From Henriciella sp. AS95 (lineage in GTDB: Bacteria > Pseudomonadota > Alphaproteobacteria > Caulobacterales > Hyphomonadaceae), in NCBI RefSeq assembly GCF_038900055.1, contig NZ_JBBMQM010000001.1, positions 2,170,001 to 2,234,000 on the forward strand: a stretch of 64,000 nt of DNA. The letters are read 5' to 3'. The notes beneath the pieces were generated by a model. It ran no database searches and had not been told where the DNA came from. It worked only from the letters and a program-made list of their open reading frames with translations. Positions within the stretch are counted from its first letter, which is position 1. Every line of letters starts with the position of its first letter. Both the position numbers and the translations under genes were made by a program. Positions 47,239 through 55,989 of this stretch are shown here, one piece after another.

Positions 47239-48384
47239 ATGACGAAAGTTTTCATCGTAGCGGCTGAAGCCTCCGGAGACCTGCTAGCCGCTGAAATAAT
47301 TGATGAAATCCGCAAGAACGCCCCTGACACCGTGATCCGCGGGATCGGGAAGGAAGATATGGCGGCCCGAGGGGTTCGCTCCGAGATCGATGTGTCGGAG
47401 CTGTCGGTCATTGGCCTGATTGAGGGCCTGAAAGTTTACAAAAAAGTAGTAGCGCTGGCTGATCAGGCCGCCGATGAAATTTTGTCCTTCGCGCCCGATA
47501 TTCTCGTCCTGGTGGATTCATGGGGCTTTACCCTTCGCGTAGCACAGCGGATCAAGGCCCGGGCACCCTATACAAAGATCGTCAAAGTCGTGGGCCCTCA
47601 GGTTTGGGCAACGCGCGCAGGTCGAGCAAAAACGCTCGCTGGCGTTGTTGATCACCTCGTTTGCATCCACGCCATGGAGGTGCCGTACTATGAGCCCTTT
47701 GGCCTGCCGGTAACGGTGATGGGTAATCCCGCGCTTTCCCGGGGATATGAAGGGTTCAGGAAGAGGGGCAGGGAGGCCTTGCAGATTGCGCCAGACGCTG
47801 ACGTTTTACTCGTGCTTCCTGGCAGCCGTCCCAGCGAAATTAAAAATGTAGCGCCGGAGCTGGTTGAGGCTGCGCGAGAGGTCAAAAAACGAAGACCAGA
47901 GACTGAAATTGTCATCCATCCTGCAGCCTCTGTTCGCCGTGAGTTTGAGGCGAGTTTTCCAAATGTGGGTACGTGGTCCAAAGTAAGCCCGGGTTCCATT
48001 GACCGGTTCGATGTCATGGCTTCGGCAGATTATGCGCTAGCCTGTTCCGGTACGGTCACAAGCGAACTCGCCATGCAGTCCATCCCATTTCTCGTGGGGT
48101 ATAAGACAGGCTGGGTCACGTGGGCTCTGGCGCGCGGATTTCTGTTCAAGCCCAAGCATGTCACACTTCTCAATGTGGCCGCAGATGACACCGAGATTGC
48201 GCCGGAATTTGTCCAGACCACATTTGATGCCAAATTGATGGCCGACATCGCTGAGCAAATGCTGGATGACCCCAAGGCCCGGGCCGCTCAGGTGGAGGCA
48301 CAAAACAAAGCCCTCTCCCGAATGGGAGAGGGCGATAAGAATTCAGCTGAGATTGCGGCGGACGCAATCCTGTCGCTGGCTTGA
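47239..48384 (+). CDS. lpxB: Lipid-A-disaccharide synthase
   Basis: GT19 glycosyltransferase that joins lipid X to UDP-diacylglucosamine at the inner membrane. 381 residues with KVFIVAAEASGDLLAAEII at the N terminus, ARAPYTKIVKVVGPQVWATRAGRAKTLA (about residues 112-139) and LALACSGTVTSELAMQSIPFLVGY-type sequence (about 260-284). I prefer the ATG at 47239, with GAGG at 47228-47231, over the ATG at 47221, which has no ribosome-binding site. Its last 25 codons contain a strong hairpin that acts as a terminator for the opposing gltA, and its stop abuts the gltA stop with no bases between. Confidence 0.94.
   Translation: MTKVFIVAAEASGDLLAAEIIDEIRKNAPDTVIRGIGKEDMAARGVRSEIDVSELSVIGLIEGLKVYKKVVALADQAADEILSFAPDILVLVDSWGFTLRVAQRIKARAPYTKIVKVVGPQVWATRAGRAKTLAGVVDHLVCIHAMEVPYYEPFGLPVTVMGNPALSRGYEGFRKRGREALQIAPDADVLLVLPGSRPSEIKNVAPELVEAAREVKKRRPETEIVIHPAASVRREFEASFPNVGTWSKVSPGSIDRFDVMASADYALACSGTVTSELAMQSIPFLVGYKTGWVTWALARGFLFKPKHVTLLNVAADDTEIAPEFVQTTFDAKLMADIAEQMLDDPKARAAQVEAQNKALSRMGEGDKNSAEIAADAILSLA
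48302..48333 (-). terminator. Intrinsic terminator of gltA, inside the lpxB coding region
   Basis: A perfect 10-bp stem, GCCCTCTCCC (48310-48319) with GGGAGAGGGC (48324-48333), around a 4-base loop. Read on the minus strand it is followed by TTTGTTTT (48309-48302), a proper T-tract, 52 bases after the gltA stop. On the plus strand there is no T-tract, so it should not stop lpxB. Confidence 0.75.
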
Positions 48385-49692
48385 TCAGCTGCGCTGCGAA
48401 ACCGGCACGAAATCACGCATGGCTTCGCCGGTGTAGATCTGGCGAGGACGGCCAATACGCTGCGTCGGATCGTCCAGCATTTCGTTCAGTTGCGATACCC
48501 AACCAACGGTCCGGGCCAGTGCGAAGAGCACGGTGAACATTTCGGTTGGGAAGCCCATCGCATCGAGGATGATGCCTGAGTAGAAATCGACGTTCGGATA
48601 GAGTTTCTTCTGGACGAAGTAGTCGTCTTCCAGCGCAATTTTCTCGAGCTCCATGGCGACCTTCAGAACCGGCGTATCGCGCACGCCGAGTTCATCCAGT
48701 ACCTCATGAGCGGTCTGTTGCATCACTTTCGCGCGTGGATCGTAATTCTTGTAGACGCGGTGACCAAAGCCCATCAGGCGGAACGGGTCATCCTTGTCTT
48801 TGGCGCGTTCGATGAATTCCGGAATGCGATCAATGGTGCCGATTTCATGAAGCATATTGAGGCAAGCTTCATTCGCGCCGCCATGGCTCGGCCCCCAGAG
48901 ACAAGCAACACCCGCCGCTACGGCCGCATATGGATGCGCGCCTGACGAGCCCGCAAGGCGCACAGTCGACGTGGAAGCGTTTTGCTCGTGATCCGCATGG
49001 AGGATGAAGAAGCGATCCATCGCTTTGGAGAGTGTGGAGCTGATCTTGTAGTCCTCAGCCGGAACCGAGAAACACATGCGCAGGAAGTTCTCCGCGTACG
49101 ACAACTCATTGAGCGGATTCACGAAAGGCTGGCCGATCGAGTATTTATAAACGCGTGCGGCGAGCGTCGGCATCTTTGCGATCAGTCTAATTGACGCGAG
49201 ACGGCGCTCTTCCGGGTCTGCGCTGTCCATCGAGCTTGGATAGAAAGCAGAAAGTGCGCCGACCGTACCGGTCAGCATCGCCATCGGGTGGCTATCTCGG
49301 CGGAAACCCTCGAAGAAGCGATCCATCTGCGTATGGAGCAGGGTGTGCTCGGTTATTTCACGCGCAAATGTCTTGAATTCGGCCTGATTAGGCAGCTTGC
49401 CATTGAGCAGAAGATAGCAGACTTCGAGATAGCCAGATTGGCCGGCAAGCTGATCGATGGGGTATCCGCGATGGAGCAGAATGCCCTCATTACCATCGAT
49501 GAATGTGATCTGTGACTCGCAGCTGGCCGTCGAGGTGAAGCCAGGGTCCAGAGTAAATACGCCCGCCTGCTTGTAGAGGCTATTGATGTCGACGACATTC
49601 GGGCCGTGTGTGCCGCTTAGAACAGGTAGGTCGTAGGTCTTGCCTTCGAGCTCAAATTTCGCGGTGCCCGCCGGCTTTGTCTTGTTTTCCAT
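48385..49692 (-). CDS. gltA: Citrate synthase (type II)
   Basis: Condenses oxaloacetate and acetyl-CoA into citrate, the entry of the TCA cycle. 435 residues, the length of the hexameric, NADH-sensitive Gram-negative type. Active-site segments are [15 protein letters not shown] (about residues 263-277), [14 protein letters not shown] (about 306-319, catalytic His), and [22 protein letters not shown] (about 364-385, catalytic Asp). GAGGG lies upstream of the ATG. It is 21 bases downstream of gltX and probably shares its transcript. It converges on lpxB with abutting stops and uses the terminator within lpxB. Confidence 0.97.
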   Translation of the reverse strand: MENKTKPAGTAKFELEGKTYDLPVLSGTHGPNVVDINSLYKQAGVFTLDPGFTSTASCESQITFIDGNEGILLHRGYPIDQLAGQSGYLEVCYLLLNGKLPNQAEFKTFAREITEHTLLHTQMDRFFEGFRRDSHPMAMLTGTVGALSAFYPSSMDSADPEERRLASIRLIAKMPTLAARVYKYSIGQPFVNPLNELSYAENFLRMCFSVPAEDYKISSTLSKAMDRFFILHADHEQNASTSTVRLAGSSGAHPYAAVAAGVACLWGPSHGGANEACLNMLHEIGTIDRIPEFIERAKDKDDPFRLMGFGHRVYKNYDPRAKVMQQTAHEVLDELGVRDTPVLKVAMELEKIALEDDYFVQKKLYPNVDFYSGIILDAMGFPTEMFTVLFALARTVGWVSQLNEMLDDPTQRIGRPRQIYTGEAMRDFVPVSQRS

Positions 49693-49713
49693 ATCAGCCC
49701 TCTTTTTCCTTCG

Positions 49714-51198
49714 TTACTCGTCCTGCGCTTCAGATGAAGCGAGGTGAAAATCTATCCGTGCGATCGTCTCGTCGCGACCCAACCAGGCCATGACGGGAGC
49801 GAGGTCCGGTGCAGGTAATCCGCCCGTCAGTGCGGCGCGGATCGGCGGTCCGATCTGACCAAACGAGAGGTCATTCTGATCGCAATAAGACGTCAGCAAT
49901 TGCTGCAATGCGGTATCGCTCCATTCCGTAGCATTGGCAATGACTTCCCGCAATCGAGCGAGATGTTCGAGGCGGTCACCTGACAGGGCTTTTCTCGCCT
50001 TCTTGTTCAGATTGTCGGCGTTTGCGGTCCAGAAGAACCTGAAAGCTTCGGCCAGCTCGGGTAAGGTGGAACCCCGGTCCTTCATCGTTGGAAGCGCTGT
50101 CTGGATCTTGTCCTGTACCGCGGCAGTTAGCGCATCCCCGGCAAGTTGTTTTAACCATGGCTTTAACAATGCAAACAGACGATCATTGTCGCATGCCCGG
50201 ATAAAGTGGGCGTTCACATCATTGAGCTTTGCGAGATCAAGACGTGCCGGTGACTTATTGATTGCCTCAAGGGAGAAGACCTCGGCGGCTTCGTCCAGTG
50301 TGAAGATTTCCTGGTCGCCGTGACTCCACCCAAGTCGCAGGAGGTATGCGTTCATCGCTTCGGGCAAATAGCCCATATCGCGATAGGCTGTCGTGCTGAG
50401 AGCGCCGTGGCGCTTGGACAGCTTGGCGCCGTCATCGCCGTGGATCATGGGTACGTGCGCGAAGATCGGCACATCCCAATTCATTGCCTGGTAGATTGGC
50501 ACCTGGCGAAACGTGTTGCGGAGGTGATCGTCGCCCCGGATCACATGCGTAACGCCCATATCATGGTCGTCCACCACGACAGCAAGCATATAGGTTGGAG
50601 AGCCATCAGCGCGAAGAAGAACAAGATCGTCGATTTCCTTGGCCTGGATGCTTATGTCGCCCTGGACCTTGTCGGCCACAGCGATTTCTCCGTCATCTGG
50701 CGCGCGCAATCGAACGGTTGAGGGGACATTCGCATCTTTGGGCGCAGAGCCATCGCGATACGGCGATCTGAACGGCGCGAGCAATTCGTTGGCTTTGGCC
50801 AGTCTGGCGTTCTTTTCCGCCTCGCTAATTCCCTCTTCTTTGGCGCTGGCGCGGGCTGCCTCGCCCGTTTCGCGGCGCTGCTGAAGCTCTTCGGGCGTGA
50901 CGTAACACCGGAATGCCTTGCCCGCCGCTATCATCTGTTCCGCGCATTCAACATGACGATCAGCACGCTCTGCCTGAAAGACTGGCTCTTCACCGGCTTC
51001 GAGTCCCAACCAGCTCATTCCGTCAAGGATGGCATCTACTGCTTCCTGCGTGGACCGTGCCTTGTCGGTATCTTCAATGCGCAGAAGAAACTTTCCCTGG
51101 TTGCGGCGCGCAAACAAGTAGTTGAAAAGGGCAGTGCGGGCGCCGCCAATGTGCAGCATTCCGGTTGGGGAGGGGGCAAAACGGGTAATCGTCGTCAT
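49714..51198 (-). CDS. gltX: Glutamyl-tRNA synthetase
   Basis: Class I synthetase charging tRNA-Glu (and often tRNA-Gln in this class, for later amidation). 494 residues with the HIGH-type motif FAPSPTGMLHIGGAR (about residues 7-21), LLRIEDTDKARS (about 38-49), the KMSKS-type motif GAKLSKRHGA (about 257-266), and an all-helical anticodon-binding C terminus. It is the gltA-linked copy; a second glutamyl-tRNA synthetase is common in alphaproteobacteria but is not in this window. It is divergent from comEC. Confidence 0.96.
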   Translation of the reverse strand: MTTITRFAPSPTGMLHIGGARTALFNYLFARRNQGKFLLRIEDTDKARSTQEAVDAILDGMSWLGLEAGEEPVFQAERADRHVECAEQMIAAGKAFRCYVTPEELQQRRETGEAARASAKEEGISEAEKNARLAKANELLAPFRSPYRDGSAPKDANVPSTVRLRAPDDGEIAVADKVQGDISIQAKEIDDLVLLRADGSPTYMLAVVVDDHDMGVTHVIRGDDHLRNTFRQVPIYQAMNWDVPIFAHVPMIHGDDGAKLSKRHGALSTTAYRDMGYLPEAMNAYLLRLGWSHGDQEIFTLDEAAEVFSLEAINKSPARLDLAKLNDVNAHFIRACDNDRLFALLKPWLKQLAGDALTAAVQDKIQTALPTMKDRGSTLPELAEAFRFFWTANADNLNKKARKALSGDRLEHLARLREVIANATEWSDTALQQLLTSYCDQNDLSFGQIGPPIRAALTGGLPAPDLAPVMAWLGRDETIARIDFHLASSEAQDE

Positions 51199-51261
51199 AC
51201 GTCAGACTTTGGGTCGCTAGTTCAGGGTTCCAAACAGTTTGAGGGCCATCAACACGCTCCG

Positions 51262-53313
51262 GTGGCTTCAAGCAAGGGGCATACTGATCTAGGGCAGGAG
51301 GCGGACGAGAACCGAATCCAGGCACGCCGAATTCTGAAGGGACCCGTCTACTTCGCACTCGGCATGTGTGCCGGGGCAGCGGCATACTTCTCGCTTCCTT
51401 TTGAGCCCCAGCTACTCATGATTGGTTTCGGCTTTGCCGGTGTGACTGTCCTGGCGACGGTCCTGCGCCGGTTGCAATTGCCGAATTTCGTTCAGTTGAT
51501 CGTTATCCTGGCGGTCGGAGCCGTGTCGGGTATGCTCGCTGGCAAAGTGCAGACCGAGTGGCGCTCGTCTCCTGTGATCAGTCGGACGATCGGGCCGACA
51601 ATGATCGAAGGGTGGGTTGCTGACGTTGAGCCGGGATCGAACGGCGTCCGCTTGCGCATTGATGTGACAGCAATTGGCGGCGAGGTGAGCGCTGATCTGC
51701 CGCACCAGGTTCGCATGACCCACGCGCTGTCATTGAACGTCGAACCCGGGCGTTTTGTAAGATGCTGGGGCGTGCTGCGCCCACCGCCACAACCCGCCAT
51801 TGCCGGTGATTATGATTTTAGCCGCCAAGCCTATTTCGATGGTCTTGGCGCGGTTGGTTATGTGCAAGGGCGATGCAGAGCCGGCGCACTGAGTGGTGTC
51901 CGGCACGGTTTTGATGGGTTGTCCAGCCAGGTCGCGCAATGGCGGCGGGCGCTTGCCAAACATGTCGTGGCGAGGGCGGCTACCGACGCGGGTGGATTTG
52001 CTGCGGCTCTGACGTCTGGGGATCGCAGCTTTATGCCATCAGAGGATGTCGAGGCGCTGAGGAAGTCGGGACTGGCGCACCTTCTGGCTATTTCGGGGCT
52101 TCATCTCGGCCTTGTCGGAGGGTTGGTTTACTTTACTTTCCGCCGGGGCCTGTCGCTGTGGGAGTGGTTGGCTGTCCGGTTTCCGGTTCAGAAGATCGCT
52201 GCATTCGCAGCGATTGTGGCAACCGCAGCGTATCTGGTGTTGTCCGGAGCGAGCATCTCGACCCAGCGCGCTTTTATCATGGCAGCGGTGTTCTTTGGAG
52301 CAATCGTACTGGATCGCTCGCCCCTCAGTCTGAGGTCATTTGCGATTGCGATGATCCTTGTGCTCATTCTTGAGCCGCAAAGTGTCATGTCACCTGGTTT
52401 TCAAATGTCATTTGCGGCCACCGGAGGTCTGATCGCGAGCTTCGAAGCCTGGACGAGGTATCGCCGCGATCGCGGTCAGTTTGGCGGAGGAATCGGCATG
52501 GTGGTGAAGTCGCTTGTGCTGACATCCGTTGTGGGGGCTGCTGCCACGGCACCGTTTGCACTTTACCATTTTGACCGACTTGCGCCTTTGGGGCTTGCGG
52601 CAAATTTGCTGGCGATGCCTATTTTCACGTTTGTGAGTGCGCCGGCTGCAGGTTTGGCATTGCTGACCTGGCCCCTTGGTTTGTCTGACATCTTCCTGAG
52701 TGTTTTCGGGTGGTCCCTTGAGCGCATTCAGGACATCGCGGCCTGGGCTGCGGCGGGTGGTGGAGACGGCTTCCAGCTCGGCCGCGCAATGCCAGACATT
52801 ACGTTCCTCTGCCTCGTCGTCGCGATTGCCCTCGCCTGCTTGATGGATGGAGTGATCAGGAAATCCGTCGCGGTCGGGATTACTGCTGTCTCGGCGTTTC
52901 TGGCTTTTGTTTATTCACCGATCCAGATCCTGCACATTTCAGCGTCAGGCGATGTGTTTGTCACCGAGGATAAGGATGTGGTTCAAAGAATGAAATTGAC
53001 GGATGGAGATGGGTTGCCGCCTCTTCGATACGCCGACCTGGAACCGGCGGGCGATTGTTCGGGGCAAGCGTGCATGCTGAACACCAAGCTCGGGCCCATT
53101 CTGATCAGCGGTCAAGCGATATCGCAATCGGATTGTGAAGCCGTGCGCGTGGTCGTTACCACGTCCCCAATCAGCCAGACATGTATCTCCGACGGCGTTC
53201 TTTCGTTTACGGCAGTAGATGCACCAGTGTCGGTCTACCGATCCGCACTCGGGAAAATTTCAATACGAAAGCCCCGATGCGGTCGACGTCCCTGGTCGCC
53301 GTGCCTTCAATAG
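51262..53313 (+). CDS. comEC: ComEC/Rec2-family membrane protein
   Basis: Polytopic protein of the DNA-uptake channel family. About 683 residues from the chosen GTG. An N-terminal pair of helices and a periplasmic DUF4131-like OB region (about residues 28-200) are followed by the Competence domain, with the signature SGLAHLLAISGLHLGLVGGLVYF (about 270-292) and about eight more membrane segments. The metallo-beta-lactamase domain found at the C terminus of Bacillus and many proteobacterial ComEC is not present; the last 120 residues are a short periplasmic-looking tail. The open frame extends upstream into gltX, so the start is uncertain: GTG 51262 is best by position, and ATG 51364 would cut the first helix. 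It converges on lexA with 13 bases between. Confidence 0.88.
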   Translation: MASSKGHTDLGQEADENRIQARRILKGPVYFALGMCAGAAAYFSLPFEPQLLMIGFGFAGVTVLATVLRRLQLPNFVQLIVILAVGAVSGMLAGKVQTEWRSSPVISRTIGPTMIEGWVADVEPGSNGVRLRIDVTAIGGEVSADLPHQVRMTHALSLNVEPGRFVRCWGVLRPPPQPAIAGDYDFSRQAYFDGLGAVGYVQGRCRAGALSGVRHGFDGLSSQVAQWRRALAKHVVARAATDAGGFAAALTSGDRSFMPSEDVEALRKSGLAHLLAISGLHLGLVGGLVYFTFRRGLSLWEWLAVRFPVQKIAAFAAIVATAAYLVLSGASISTQRAFIMAAVFFGAIVLDRSPLSLRSFAIAMILVLILEPQSVMSPGFQMSFAATGGLIASFEAWTRYRRDRGQFGGGIGMVVKSLVLTSVVGAAATAPFALYHFDRLAPLGLAANLLAMPIFTFVSAPAAGLALLTWPLGLSDIFLSVFGWSLERIQDIAAWAAAGGGDGFQLGRAMPDITFLCLVVAIALACLMDGVIRKSVAVGITAVSAFLAFVYSPIQILHISASGDVFVTEDKDVVQRMKLTDGDGLPPLRYADLEPAGDCSGQACMLNTKLGPILISGQAISQSDCEAVRVVVTTSPISQTCISDGVLSFTAVDAPVSVYRSALGKISIRKPRCGRRPWSPCLQ

Positions 53314-53326
53314 CCGGAAATGCCGA

Positions 53327-54004
53327 CTAGTCGTACCGGCGAACCAGCGCAACGAGCTTGCCCTGGATGCGCACACGATCAGGGCCGAAAATCCGCGTTT
53401 CATAGGCGGTGTTCGCCGCTTCCAGCGCAATCGAAGCGCCTTTCTTGCGCAGACGCTTCAGCGTTGCTTCTTCCTCATCTATCAAGGCCACGACAATATC
53501 GCCGCTATGAGCGTCATCGGTGCGCTTCAAAATAACGAGGTCGCCATCGTGGATGCCGGCGTCGATCATGGAGTCGCCTTTGACTTCCAGAGCGAAGTGA
53601 TCATCGCCCTCCGGCAAATCATCTGGCGGCCGGATGCGAGAGGTTTCATGCTGAATTGCCTCAATCGGCACACCCGCAGCAATGCGGCCAAGAACGGGAA
53701 TCGTATGATCGGCAAGCCTCGGCGCTGCACTTCCGACAACACTTGGACGAAAGACCTGGCGGCCTCGTGGAGGCGCGGACGGGGTTGCTGAATCAGGAAG
53801 CTTCAGGACCTCCAGAGCGCGGGCACGGTTGGCCAGTCTCTTGATAAAGCCCCGTTCCTCCAGCGCGGTAATCAGGCGGTGAATGCCGGACTTCGAGGCG
53901 AGGTTCAGGGCTTCTTTCATTTCGTCGAAAGACGGTGAAACGCCATCCTGTTTGATTCTCTCGTGAATAAAGAGAAGGAGCTCTTTCTGTTTGGTTGTCA
54001 GCAC
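53327..54004 (-). CDS. lexA: LexA repressor
   Basis: SOS regulator. 225 residues: N-terminal winged helix-turn-helix (about residues 1-66, [29 protein letters not shown]), a proline-rich linker, then the S24 self-cleaving domain. The cleavage site is A110-G111, and the catalytic pair is S145 (GDSMIDAGI) and K183 (EEATLKRL). RecA filaments trigger cleavage and release SOS genes. It is preceded by an SOS operator over its own promoter, so it is autoregulated. Its promoter overlaps the end of trpC. Confidence 0.97.
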   Translation of the reverse strand: MLTTKQKELLLFIHERIKQDGVSPSFDEMKEALNLASKSGIHRLITALEERGFIKRLANRARALEVLKLPDSATPSAPPRGRQVFRPSVVGSAAPRLADHTIPVLGRIAAGVPIEAIQHETSRIRPPDDLPEGDDHFALEVKGDSMIDAGIHDGDLVILKRTDDAHSGDIVVALIDEEEATLKRLRKKGASIALEAANTAYETRIFGPDRVRIQGKLVALVRRYD

Positions 54005-54030
54005 GATGGCTCTCCGAATCGACTAGAGTT

Positions 54031-54055
54031 GTTCACATATGTTCTACATGCGTTC
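54031..54055 (-). promoter_or_regulatory. SOS box (LexA operator) with three half-sites
   Basis: On the plus strand, GTTC occurs at 54031-54034, 54041-54044 and 54052-54055. The last two form GTTC-N7-GTTC, the direct-repeat SOS box of alphaproteobacteria; the first is spaced by six bases. It lies 27-51 bases upstream of the lexA start and over its -10 region. Confidence 0.85.
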
Positions 54056-54069
54056 TCGTTTCGGGTCAA
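54041..54069 (-). promoter_or_regulatory. lexA promoter overlapping the SOS box and the trpC stop
   Basis: On the minus strand, -35 TTGACC (54069-54064), 17-base spacer, -10 TAGAAC (54046-54041). The -35 box contains the trpC stop codon TGA, and the SOS box covers the spacer and -10, so LexA binding would block RNA polymerase. Confidence 0.6.
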
Positions 54070-54866
54070 CTTGTGGAAGCGTTTCGCAGATTTTTGCAAG
54101 TTGTCACTCGATCATCTGACTTCATGAGGCTTTCCCCAATCAGGAAGCGTTGTGCCCCCGTGTCCTGCAGCCTTATGATGTGCTCCGGAGTCGAAATGCC
54201 GCTTTCGGAGATCAGTGTCTTTTCGGGGGCAAGTATGTGCGCCAACGTTTCAGTTGTCGAAAGGTCGGTGACCATCCGCTTGAGATCGCGATTGTTCACG
54301 CCAACAAGCGTGCAAGGCAGAGCATTCGCCCGATGAAGTTCTGCCTCATCATGAACTTCAACGATCGCATCCATTCCGAGGTCCGATGCCGCCCCCAGGA
54401 GGTCGTGAGCCAAGGCATCATCGACGGCCGACAGAATGACGAGGATGGCGTCTGCAGAGTAGGCACGGGCCTCGACAACCTGGATGACGTCTATGATGAA
54501 TTCCTTGCGAAGGATGGGCAGCGCGACGGCTTGGTGGACCGCTGTCAGGTCGTCGAGCGAGCCTCCAAAACTCGGTCCATCCGTGAGGACAGACAGGCAA
54601 GCCGCGCCGCCTGTTTCATAGTCTTGTGCGACTTTGACCGGATCGGCGCCTGATTCGATGACGCCCGCCGATGGAGATTTGCGCTTCAACTCGCAGATCA
54701 GCGCATTTGCGCCTTCTGAAACTGTGTTCGCCAGCGCTTTTTCGAACCCTCGAGGGGCGTCAGCATCCTGGGCCGCCATCATGAAGTCATTGACGGAGCG
54801 GCTCGCCTTCAGCGTCGCCACTTCGCCCCGTTTATAGTCGATGATCCGATCAAGGGCAGTGGTCAT
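54066..54866 (-). CDS. trpC: Indole-3-glycerol phosphate synthase
   Basis: Closes the indole ring in tryptophan synthesis. A 266-residue TIM barrel without the TrpF domain fused to it in E. coli. Motifs are ALICELKRKSPSAGVI (about residues 55-70, catalytic Lys and Glu), YETGGAACLSVLTDGPSFGGS (about 83-103), LRKEFIIDVIQV (about 118-129, catalytic Lys) and VGVNNRDLKRM (about 187-197). The start overlaps the trpD stop by four bases. lexA follows directly; moaC and moeA, which usually lie between them, are absent. Confidence 0.95.
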   Translation of the reverse strand: MTTALDRIIDYKRGEVATLKASRSVNDFMMAAQDADAPRGFEKALANTVSEGANALICELKRKSPSAGVIESGADPVKVAQDYETGGAACLSVLTDGPSFGGSLDDLTAVHQAVALPILRKEFIIDVIQVVEARAYSADAILVILSAVDDALAHDLLGAASDLGMDAIVEVHDEAELHRANALPCTLVGVNNRDLKRMVTDLSTTETLAHILAPEKTLISESGISTPEHIIRLQDTGAQRFLIGESLMKSDDRVTTCKNLRNASTS

Positions 54867-55894
54867 TCAGATGCTATCCCATGGCTGATCGCGGCGAGCT
54901 TGTTCAGCGTCTTCAGCGCTTCGCCGTTGTCAATTGCCTCGGCGGCCTTCGTAGCGCCAGATTTCAGATCTTCCGACAAGCCCAGCACGTGCAGACCTGC
55001 GGCGGCGTTGAGCAAGACCATGTCCCGGAAGGGCCCATGTCGGCCCTCCAGCAAGTCTCGTATCGCAGCTGAATTCTGCTCTGGCGTTCCGCCTTCAAGC
55101 GCTCCCAATGGACTGGTTTCCAGCCCTGCATCGTCAGGTGTCACTGTCATGGATCTGAGGCCGTCGGGTGTGACTTCAACGACCTTGGATTTCCCCGAGA
55201 TGGACAGTTCGTCGACGCCGTCCACGCCATGGACAACCCAGGCTTTTACGACGCCGAGCTTCTGCAGCGTCTCCGCCATTGGCATCAGCCACCTTGGTTC
55301 GTAAACGCCGAGAATATGATGCGTGGCATTGGCCGGGTTGGATAGCGGCCCAAGAAGGTTGAAAATCGTTCGAATGCCGAGCGTCGACCGGATGGGCGCG
55401 ACATGGCGCATCGCGGAATGGTGGCTGCGGGCAAACAGGAAGCCGACGCCGGCATCTTCAATGGATTTTTCAAAACGCGCGTTTGGGATGTCCAGCTCAA
55501 CGCCCAGCGCTTCTAAAACGTCGGCGGAGCCTGTCTTTGGGGGGACAGATCGATTGCCATGCTTGGCGACTCTTCCGCCAGCTGCTGCAATCACGATCGC
55601 GCTGGCCGTGGATGTATTGAGCGACGTCCAGGGAAGGCCGCCTGTTCCACATGTATCAAGCGTTGGTCCGGCGACATCGACCGTCCGTGCATGTTGGCGC
55701 ATCACGCGGGCACCAGCATAGAGTTCAGTTGACGTTTCGCCCCGAACGGCGAGCCCCATCAGAAAAGCGCCGACCTGTTCCGGTGCAGCCTCGCCCGATA
55801 ACAGCGTATTGAACGCCGCCTCCAGCGCGTCTGGCTGCAGCTCTTCGCTTCGAGCGAGTGCTTTGATGGAATCGGCAAGGGCAGAGACGGTCAT
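54863..55894 (-). CDS. trpD: Anthranilate phosphoribosyltransferase
   Basis: Transfers phosphoribose to anthranilate in the second step of tryptophan synthesis. 343 residues with the PRPP-binding motif DTCGTGGLPWTSLNTST (about residues 80-96), the KHGNRSVPPKTGSADVLEALG segment (about 112-132) and RTIFNLLGPLSNPA (about 174-187). It is a separate gene, not fused to trpG. The 95 bases between trpG and trpD hold no gene and no clear signal. Confidence 0.96.
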   Translation of the reverse strand: MTVSALADSIKALARSEELQPDALEAAFNTLLSGEAAPEQVGAFLMGLAVRGETSTELYAGARVMRQHARTVDVAGPTLDTCGTGGLPWTSLNTSTASAIVIAAAGGRVAKHGNRSVPPKTGSADVLEALGVELDIPNARFEKSIEDAGVGFLFARSHHSAMRHVAPIRSTLGIRTIFNLLGPLSNPANATHHILGVYEPRWLMPMAETLQKLGVVKAWVVHGVDGVDELSISGKSKVVEVTPDGLRSMTVTPDDAGLETSPLGALEGGTPEQNSAAIRDLLEGRHGPFRDMVLLNAAAGLHVLGLSEDLKSGATKAAEAIDNGEALKTLNKLAAISHGIASE

Positions 55895-55989
55895 TCGGAC
55901 AAGAGCTCAACTATCAAGGCGTTGGGGTATTTTGGACAGTATCGCGAGATCCAATGCAAGGTCGCGGTGCCCTGGCTGGTGGTTATCGA

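Noticed and set aside
50953..51261. In-frame upstream extension of comEC by about 100 codons
   Set aside because: It runs through the 5' end of gltX on the opposite strand and has no ComEC-like sequence; I placed the start at GTG 51262.
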